Positions 40,201-49,200 of a stretch of DNA of 64,000 nucleotides are shown one piece after another. Origin of the DNA: Arcuatula senhousia (lineage: Eukaryota > Mollusca > Bivalvia > Mytilida > Mytilidae); the NCBI GenBank assembly GCA_963971305.1, contig OZ020304.1, forward strand, positions 76,322,355 to 76,386,354, written 5' to 3'. Numbering within the stretch: the first letter of the stretch is position 1; every line of letters begins with the position of its first letter. The notes under the pieces were generated by a model. The model ran no database searches and was not told the DNA's origin. It saw only the letters and a list, made by a program, of their open reading frames with translations. Both the position numbers and the translations under genes were made by a program.

Positions 40201-43200
40201 CGCGTACACTTATTCCACATCTCTTTATTTTCTATTGTAAATTATGAAGCACTTGAATAGAATTGCGATTAAATCATACATATAATTTTAAGAAACTTAA
40301 AAGAATGCAATGAAATAAAGGGAAATATTAAGAACAAGAGGCTCCCAGGAGCCTGAATCGCTCACCTGACATATGTGTCTGAAGTAAAGGTTATTAGGCA
40401 AAATCTATTTGACATAGAAAGGGGCATAAGTTTAATAAGGTGGTCATCTGACAATATGGTGGATCTTAAAGTGCTGATCACTTTTGTTCTCAATCAAAAT
40501 TCAAAAATCTGTCACCCTTTTGGAGTTATTAGCAAAAAAATGCAGTTTAACCCAATGTTCTATTTTTAGCCACAGGGGCCATGTTTTACAACCAATAAAA
40601 AATCCCCATATCAGTTCTATACACCTAATGCTAATAAACAACAATGCCAAGTTTGGTTCCAATTGGACTTTACGTGTCAGAGGATTTAACATTTTCAATG
40701 TAATGAGGAAATGCTTTTCAAATGCTCAATTTTGACATTCTAAGGGCAATAACTCCTAAAAGAAAAGGTCCTATAACGTTGACCCTATTACATATTTAGT
40801 AGATCTTGATGTGCTTAACAATATGCAATTTAAATTTCTCAAATATCTTGTATAGTTTTCAAGATATTGAGATAAACAGGTGCAAAATTTGCAAAAAATT
40901 CACAAAAAGGGCAATAACTCCTACATGGGTTGTTGGACTTTCTCCAAAATTTCAGAGCTTGTAGATCTTGAGGTGCTGATCACTTTTGTTCCCATTCAAA
41001 CTTTTAAAATCTGTCACCGTTTTTGAATTATTTGCAAAAAACTGCCATTTACCCCTATGCTCTAGTTTTAGCCACAGCGGCCATGTTTTATGAACAATCA
41101 AAAATCCCCACATCAGTTCTATACACCTAATGCTAATAAACAACTATACCAAGTTTGGTTCCAATGTGACTTAACGCGTCAGAGGAGTTATCGTTTTCAA
41201 TGTAATGAGGAAATGCTGTTAAAATGCTAAATTTTGACGTTCTAAGGGCAATAACTCCTAAAAGGAAAGGTCCTACAACGTTGACCCTATTACATATTTT
41301 GTAGATCTTGATGTGCTTAATCATATGCAATTTGAATTTTTAAAATATCTTGTATAATTTTCAAGATATAGGGCTAAATAAGTGCAAAATTTTGAAAAAA
41401 ATCCAGAAAAAGGGCAATAACTCCTACATCAGTTGTTGGATCTTCTTGAAAATTTCTGGGCAGGTAGATCTTGATGTGCTGATTACGTTTACCCTATGCC
41501 AGAATTTTGATATCAGGTACTGTTTTTGAGTTATTAGCAAAAAACTGCAATTTACCCCTATGTTCTATTTTTAGCCATGGCGGCCATGTTTTTTTACGAA
41601 TCAAAAATCCGAACGATAGTTTTGTACACATAATGCTACTTAACAACTGTACCAAGTTTGGTTGCAATTGGACTTATGGTGTCGGACAAGTTTAAGTTTA
41701 AAAAAATTGTTAACAGACGACGACGACAGACGACGACAACGACGACGACGACGACAACGGACACCAAGTGATGGTATAAGCTCCCATGGACCTTCGGTCC
41801 AGGTGAGCTAAAAATCGAACAACAAATTCCTTTTATATTCACATAGCAAACAGTGAAATGCTGTGTCAAGTACTTTTATTTTATTATTATCTTGTCCAGA
41901 TAACTATAGCTTTATCAACTTAAAAAGAACATGAAGAAAGCCAGCTTACTCATTTGTGTAACCAGTGGCTCAGGTGGTTGGTCTTTATTTAAGTACCAGT
42001 AATGCCATCCTTTGGCCCCTTCTTCTCCAACTCGAGCCACACCACTGTCCCAGAAACTTTCAAACAAGTACATCTTTTCTTCATACATATCTTCCCCATT
42101 GAATGGAGTAAACATGTTTAATTCTATCTGAGCCTGAAAGCTGGCCATGGCTTTCTCAGTCTGTCCTACTTGTCTGAGGAAATGGCAATACTGTACAAAA
42201 ATATCTGAAAGATAAATGCTATATAAAATGAGAAATATTTTGATTTATACATATACTTGTTAACTCTTAGCTCACTAAAACTTTATTTAAATGACAAGAG
42301 GCTCCCAGGAGCCTGAATCGCTCACCTGGTCTTAATGTCAACCCTTTGAACACTTTTGTATAGCTAAATGAGCTGAATGTTTAAGCAATAAAAAGCTTTT
42401 CTCTATCTGCAATAGTTTTCATTCCAAAGCAAAAAACACGATTTTTCACCTTTAAAGGGCCGTAACCCCTTAAAGGGGTCATCTGACAACTTCGACCCTA
42501 AAAAGACTTTTGTAGAGCTAATTAAGCTGAACATTTAAGCAAGCAACATCTTTTCTCTATCTGCAAAATTTTTCTTTTTTCAGGCCAAAAACACTATTTT
42601 TTGCCTTTAAGGGGCCGTAACCACTATAAGGGGTCATCTGGCAACTTTGATCCTATGGAAACTTTTGTAGAGCTAAATGAGCTGAACATTTAATCAAGCA
42701 ACAACTTTTCTCTATCTGCAATAGTTTTCATTCCATAGGCCAAAAACACTATTTTTTGCCTTTAAGGGGCCGTAACCACTATAAGGGGTCATCTGGCAAC
42801 TTTGATCCTATGGAAACTTTTGTAGAGCTAAATGAGCTGAACATTTAATCAAGCATCAACTTTTCTCTATCTGCAATAGTTTTCATTCCATAGGCCAAAA
42901 ACACTATTTTTTGCCTTAAAGGGGCTGTAACCCCTATAGGGGGTCATCTGACAACTTCGACCATATGGAGACTTGTGTAGAGCTAAATGAGCTGAACATT
43001 TAAGCAAGCTACAGCTTTTCTCTATCTGCAATAGTTTTCATTCTATAGGCCAAAAACTCTATTTTTTGCCTTTAAGGGGAAATAACCCCTATAAGGGGTC
43101 ATCTGACAACTTTGACCCTATGGAGACTTTTGTAGAGCTAAATGAGCTGAACATTGAAGCAAGCAACAGCTTTTCTCTATCTGCAATAGTTTTCATTCTA

Positions 43201-46200
43201 TAGGCCAAAAACACTATTTTTTGCCTTTAAGGGGCCGTAACCCCTATAAGGGGTCATCTGACTACTACGACCCTATGGAGGCTTGTGTAGAGCTAAACGA
43301 GCTGAACATTTAAGCAAGCAACAGCTTTTCTCCATCTGCAATAGTTTTCCTTCTATAGGCCAAAAACTCTATTTTTTGCCTTTAAGGGGCCGTAACCCCT
43401 ATAAGGGGTCATCTGACAACTTTGACCTTATGGAGACTTTTGTAGAGCTAAATGAGCTGAACATTTAAGCAAGCAACAGCTTCTCTCTATCTGCAATAGT
43501 TTTCATTCCATAGGCCAAAAACATGAAAAAATGCTATTTTTCACCTTTAAGGGGCCCTAACTTCCATAAGGGGTCATCTGACAACTTCGACTCAATGGAG
43601 ACTTTTGTAGAGCTTTTGATGCTGAAGCAGTAGCGTGGCATCAGATTTCATCTATCTCTTATACTTTTTGATTTACAAGCCAAAAACAGTAGTCTGACCC
43701 CCCTCGTCTATTTTTAGCAACGGCGGCCATGTTTTTCGACGAATCAAAAATCCCCACATCAGTTCTGTGGGGGATACCCTAAAGTACCACCAGACCAAAT
43801 TTGGTTTGAATCTGTGCAGCCGTTTCAGAGGAGAAGAAGTTTGAAGAAAAGTATACGACGGACGACGACGACGACGACGGACGACGACGACGACGACGGA
43901 CGACGACGACGGACGCCAAGTGATGGCAATAGCTCACATGGCCTTTGGCCAGGTGAGCTAAAAAACAACACATAAAATAGTTTACTGTATTATTCTCCTC
44001 TGCTGCTTTTTTTAAAATCAAAATTGTGATTTTGTGTCATGCATATATTTACTTCATTTCCTCTTTTGAATTAATGTAACATGATCAAAATAACGAAATT
44101 CTACACAAATATGTAAAAATCTTTTTGTGGATAGTATCTGATTATAATAAATAAACATCAATAATAAAGTTCTCACAGGCACATATGGTCTTAATACCTG
44201 TCTGTAAACAAAATAAATGTGTATTGATAATTTACATAAAAATTGTAGAAGATTTTACTTGTTTAAAACTGTAAGAGCAAAATAAACAAACCCAATACTT
44301 CTCTATGAAGGTTGTCATTCTGTGTATGTGTATGCAGTTTTCCACTCATATACCCTCTCAACTTCTGAAAGCATGAAATGTACACTTTAGAAACTCTACC
44401 CACAGTGAACTTAGACATATAGCTCTGTTGATACAGCAAGTACTGTTGCCATAGTGATATATTTGTTGGATGAATGAATAACAACTGTTCCATTTCTTTA
44501 GTGACCGCTTCATGTGGCATAATTCCTCTACATAGATCTAAATATTTCATCTTTAATGTGATGGATCCTGGATTAAGTTCTATTGCTTTTTTAATGATAG
44601 ATATTTTCTTGTCCTGGACGCTATCCATGGATATTTTTGTATCTTCAGCAGCCAATTTATCCTGAAAGTCTATAAAGTCAAACCAGACCTGGATGTTATG
44701 AGGATTTTCTCTTGTCTTCTTGTTGAATTCAGCAACAGTGTTGCATAGGGATTTGTCCCCATCATTCATTTGTGTATCATCCTCTTTACTAGGAGCACCT
44801 TTACCTTTTATATACAGAGAGGTAGCAGAATCCAGCAGTTGTTCACGTATATCAACTTTATCATGGCTAGTTTCCTCTGTACTTAAAGAAATGACCTCTA
44901 CAGGTTTACACAGCTGAGAGTCTCTTACTGTCACTTTCTGCTCAGGATAACTATGAATCAGTTTACGTCCTTCTTTACTCCAGTATCTATTTAATCCTGA
45001 ATGTTTAGACTGTTTCTTTTCCTTCATTTCTACTTTAAGTAAACCAGTTGATCCAACACACTCTACAATCTTATCATGATATTTTGCTACATGACCTTTG
45101 TAAATAGACCCAAAATTCCATGTGTTTATATCTGACTTCCTGTCTACTCTGAATGCATCTTTGGATTCAAGTCCTGGGAGTTCTTCTATAAATACTTTGT
45201 TGCCAGTAAAGAAAACTTCCCTAAATAAAAAACAACAAAAACATAGATCAAACTCTATATCTAAGTAAAGTAACAGCATGATTAGAAAGACTAATATGAA
45301 GAGACATATATAACAAGGAATCTGTGAGCTACTGCTCACTCAGTATACACCTGCTATCCCCAAAATGAACTATGTCTGTAAACAGGAAGTAGATCACCGA
45401 CAGATAGTCTTCGAAGCGGGGGTATCATAAAATCACAATGAGATATTTTTGTTGTAGTATACTGAAGTTGATAATGTAGGTGGACATCTTTAATGAGTAC
45501 AGCTAATACAATTACTGTGTAAATGTCAGAAGGATCCAGTGTGAGAGTTTCAGATTACACTATACAGGTATCCCTATTACATATCAGACATGAAAACTGA
45601 CCAAGTTCAACATGCAAATAAAATTCTGATTTTTTTTTAAATCATATCAACTCAGAAATGTACATCTTTAACATATATATGTAAATTGTTGTGTAAAATT
45701 GAAGAAATATCCTGTGTAAGATTTTAGATATTTAGCTTATACAGTACGGGAACCTCTACTATATGTCAGATGTGAAAATTGATTATAGTGCATTAGTTTC
45801 AGATTACAGGTAACCTGATAGAGCAAAGGATGGACAGGCAGAACAGAGGGAGTCATCTAACTGATAGACCCACTTCAGTTACTCATGTAAAAAAAAGTAA
45901 TAAGAAATTTTAAACAATTATTCTTGGGTTTTAAATTATAGGATCTGCAAGATCAAAAAATATTGCGCTAGCCAAAATGGCAAGCTGATGCTGCAAATGT
46001 AGATTTTTTCATAAAATTCATGAGTCATTGAAAAAAAACAGATATAAAGTACAAATATGTACATAAATATACTTATCTAAAACTTCTTTTTAATATACAG
46101 GTTTTGAATTTTTATTTACTGAATTAATACAAACACTTTTTGGGATTTTGAATCCTCCTTTGTCGCTTCCTTTAGCTTTTTCTTTTTCTTCTTTTTCAAC

Positions 46201-49200
46201 TTGTTTTTCTTTTTGCTTTTCTTTTTCTTATCATGCTTATATTTTTCTTCATCTGAGAAATCATCTAGATCTACAATTCAACATATAAAATATCTTATCT
46301 ATTCAATCAAAAATCATCTGTTATTTTTAACAAGAGACAATGGTTGCCAAGTAATCAAATAGCTCACATGGACCTTTGGTCCTGGCGAGCAAAACAATGA
46401 ATTCTTATATCTTTTTATTTGAAGAGTCACCTACAAAACAACTTGTCATCACACAGCTGAAGTAATGAAATTGATTTATAAAAGCTAAGATTTAATATTA
46501 TTTCAAATTCTTCATAAAACACACAAGCAAATGCATAGTATTCAACATGTAGAAGAAGTAGCGGTTGTCATTGAATGCTAATAAACTTGCTTGTTAGTAC
46601 TTATTTGAATATCCATGTTTATTGCAGCAGTCAAGCAGAAAATGTAGTGACCTAATCATGCTAATGTCATTCAGGTGTTGATCTTTGCCCCTGATAAGGC
46701 TTATCAATATATACCAAGTTTGGTGATCTTACCATGTAAAGTTGCTGAGATATTAACACAGGCATTCACTTTGATGCATGCCACCTATTTCAGAGAATAG
46801 GTCACAATAACCTTATTTCACCTGAATGTTGACCTTTTACCCTGTGCATCAATATACATGTAACATGGTATCAAATAAATCTGGAATTCAATTTGAAAAT
46901 AAGAAAACCTATAAAATCTTACCTAAATTTATGATCAAACATTATTAAACATTGCACTTAGCTGCACTAACCCCATTGTCTACACACAAATGAGCTAGTT
47001 AAATAAGCTGTATATATAAAGAAAGAGAATGTTTTACTTACAATATCTTGAAGAATATATATAAAACTAGAATGGCGGTCTTCCATTGAAGACTCATGTC
47101 GCCTGCGTCTTAAAACATTTGGTAAACAGGAAGTAGTGATTTTTCTGGCATAAAATCGCTTTAAACCTTACAGTACTATGGGATGAAGCTAGATACCAAA
47201 TATCAAGAAGCTGTGGCATGTAGTTGCCTAGCAAACTGTGAAGGAAATTTTTGTGACGCCACAGGACGACGACGCAAGGTGCCAAAGTAAACCCCATAAG
47301 TCCCTTCTGAAACACGTTGCAGGCGACATAAAAAAATGAATTATTTAAAGGAGACCATAAAAAATATGATTACATTTGAAATTGACAAAAATACAGTCCT
47401 AACGTCTGATCATAAACAAAGGCCATATTTTATAGGTTTTCTTATTTTAATGTTGAATTCCATTTTTTAATTCATCTAATACCTTGTTATGTACATTTTT
47501 TGAATTGCCAACCACCAGCCCTGATATGTAAACCTATAATTCCCTTCAACTTTTTTTAACTATACACTAATACAGGGGATTCTAACTTTACCTAAAGAAG
47601 AATCATCTGATATGAGTCTTTTATATTTTGAAGGTCCATCTCTGAAAAAATAAAATAATACTAGTACACACTAAAACTAACTAGAATTTTCATAAGTATT
47701 ACAATATGTCACTTATAGTTCTAAATTCTTTTAATTGAATACTCATATCTGTAAGCATTAAGATCAAATGTCAAGAATGCATTATCCTTCCACTTCATCT
47801 ATCATATCATTCTAAAATTATTTGAATATAAATGTCAAGATGTACTAATTCTCTAATAATTGTCAAAATCACTTGTATTAAAAAACAAGGGATTCTAACT
47901 AATTCAACTATTCTAACTAACTGATTCTTTTTTTTTCCTGGAGGTAATTTACAAAATGTTTCATTTCCCATTGCCGTCCATGCATAACTAGATTGAGCAA
48001 AAGAATGAGCTTTGTAATAAAATTAATAAGTAAAATGTAAGATTGTTTTAATTATCAATGTCACCTTTTGACAGATATTTAAGTCTTGGAAAATAAAAAC
48101 CTTTTTTTTTGTATTCTGATTTTAATAGGATCCTTTAAATCATATACCTTTGGCTTTGTGAAGGCTGTTGAACTACATCTGATGAATTCTGTAACACATC
48201 TGAACTTTGGAAGCTATTCAGAGTAAGCCAGTCAAAATCAGCTGGAATTAGAACAAATACTTAAGTTATAGTTATTAAATAAATAGGGATAATCAAATGT
48301 GTTATACGTGACACAATCTACACAAATCTACACACGCTTATTTTCACGGGTTTACGAAAATCACGAAAAAAATCCTGCGAAAATATTATTCTAACACAAA
48401 TCATTAACAAAAACATCTATGAAACACGAAAATAAAACCCGCAAAAATTTTCACCTTTTCAGACTTCAGGTTTTTGAAAATTTTGATATAAAACCACAGT
48501 TAACTATTCATTTGTTAGAAAAAATCATTTTTAGATATTCTGATCCTGAACTGAATTATGAAGTTTTGAGGATCAAAATTCTTAAAAAATTGACCATTAT
48601 ATTCAGGACAAAACTTGAATATTGCACAAATTAAAAAGTGTCAGAAAATTTAAACTTGATTAGTCATTAATACCCTCCCAAAGGAAGCAATAATAGTAGA
48701 AATGTCAATATTTTAGTTGAATTGTATAATAATTATAATTTTATAATTCAGCTGAATTTTCCTTCAAAGTTCCGTTTATCATGCTAGTTTCTGCGGCTTT
48801 TAAACTTTTTTTTCTATACAAATTTTGATCGTCATAAAGCACACATGTGACCCACAAGAAAAGCTAGGTTTTTTTATTTTCAAATATATTTTGTTTCATA
48901 TTGCAATATTGTATAAAAAATATTTTTATTTGCTTGTTAAATAATTATAGATACGTTTTAACTTCAGAAGCGTCCAAGGTTAAACCTGCCCCATATTCAT
49001 AATATTATTATGAATGTGACAAACAAGAAAAGCTTGTTTGTTTTTATTTTCAAATACATTTTGTTTCATATTGCAATATTGTATAAAAATATTTTTATTA
49101 GCTTGTTAAATATTTATAGATACGTTTTAACTTCAGAAGCGTCCAAGGTTAAACCTGCCTCATATTCATAATATTATTATATTATAAGCAATATTTAAGT

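Noticed and set aside
40375..41869. Several 62-83 codon frames
   Set aside because: All inside type II tandem-core repeats and translate the same repeat units.
45221..45339. Leu-rich N-terminal extension of NRDE2 exon 5
   Set aside because: Sits upstream of a clear acceptor at which frame and homology begin; intron sequence.
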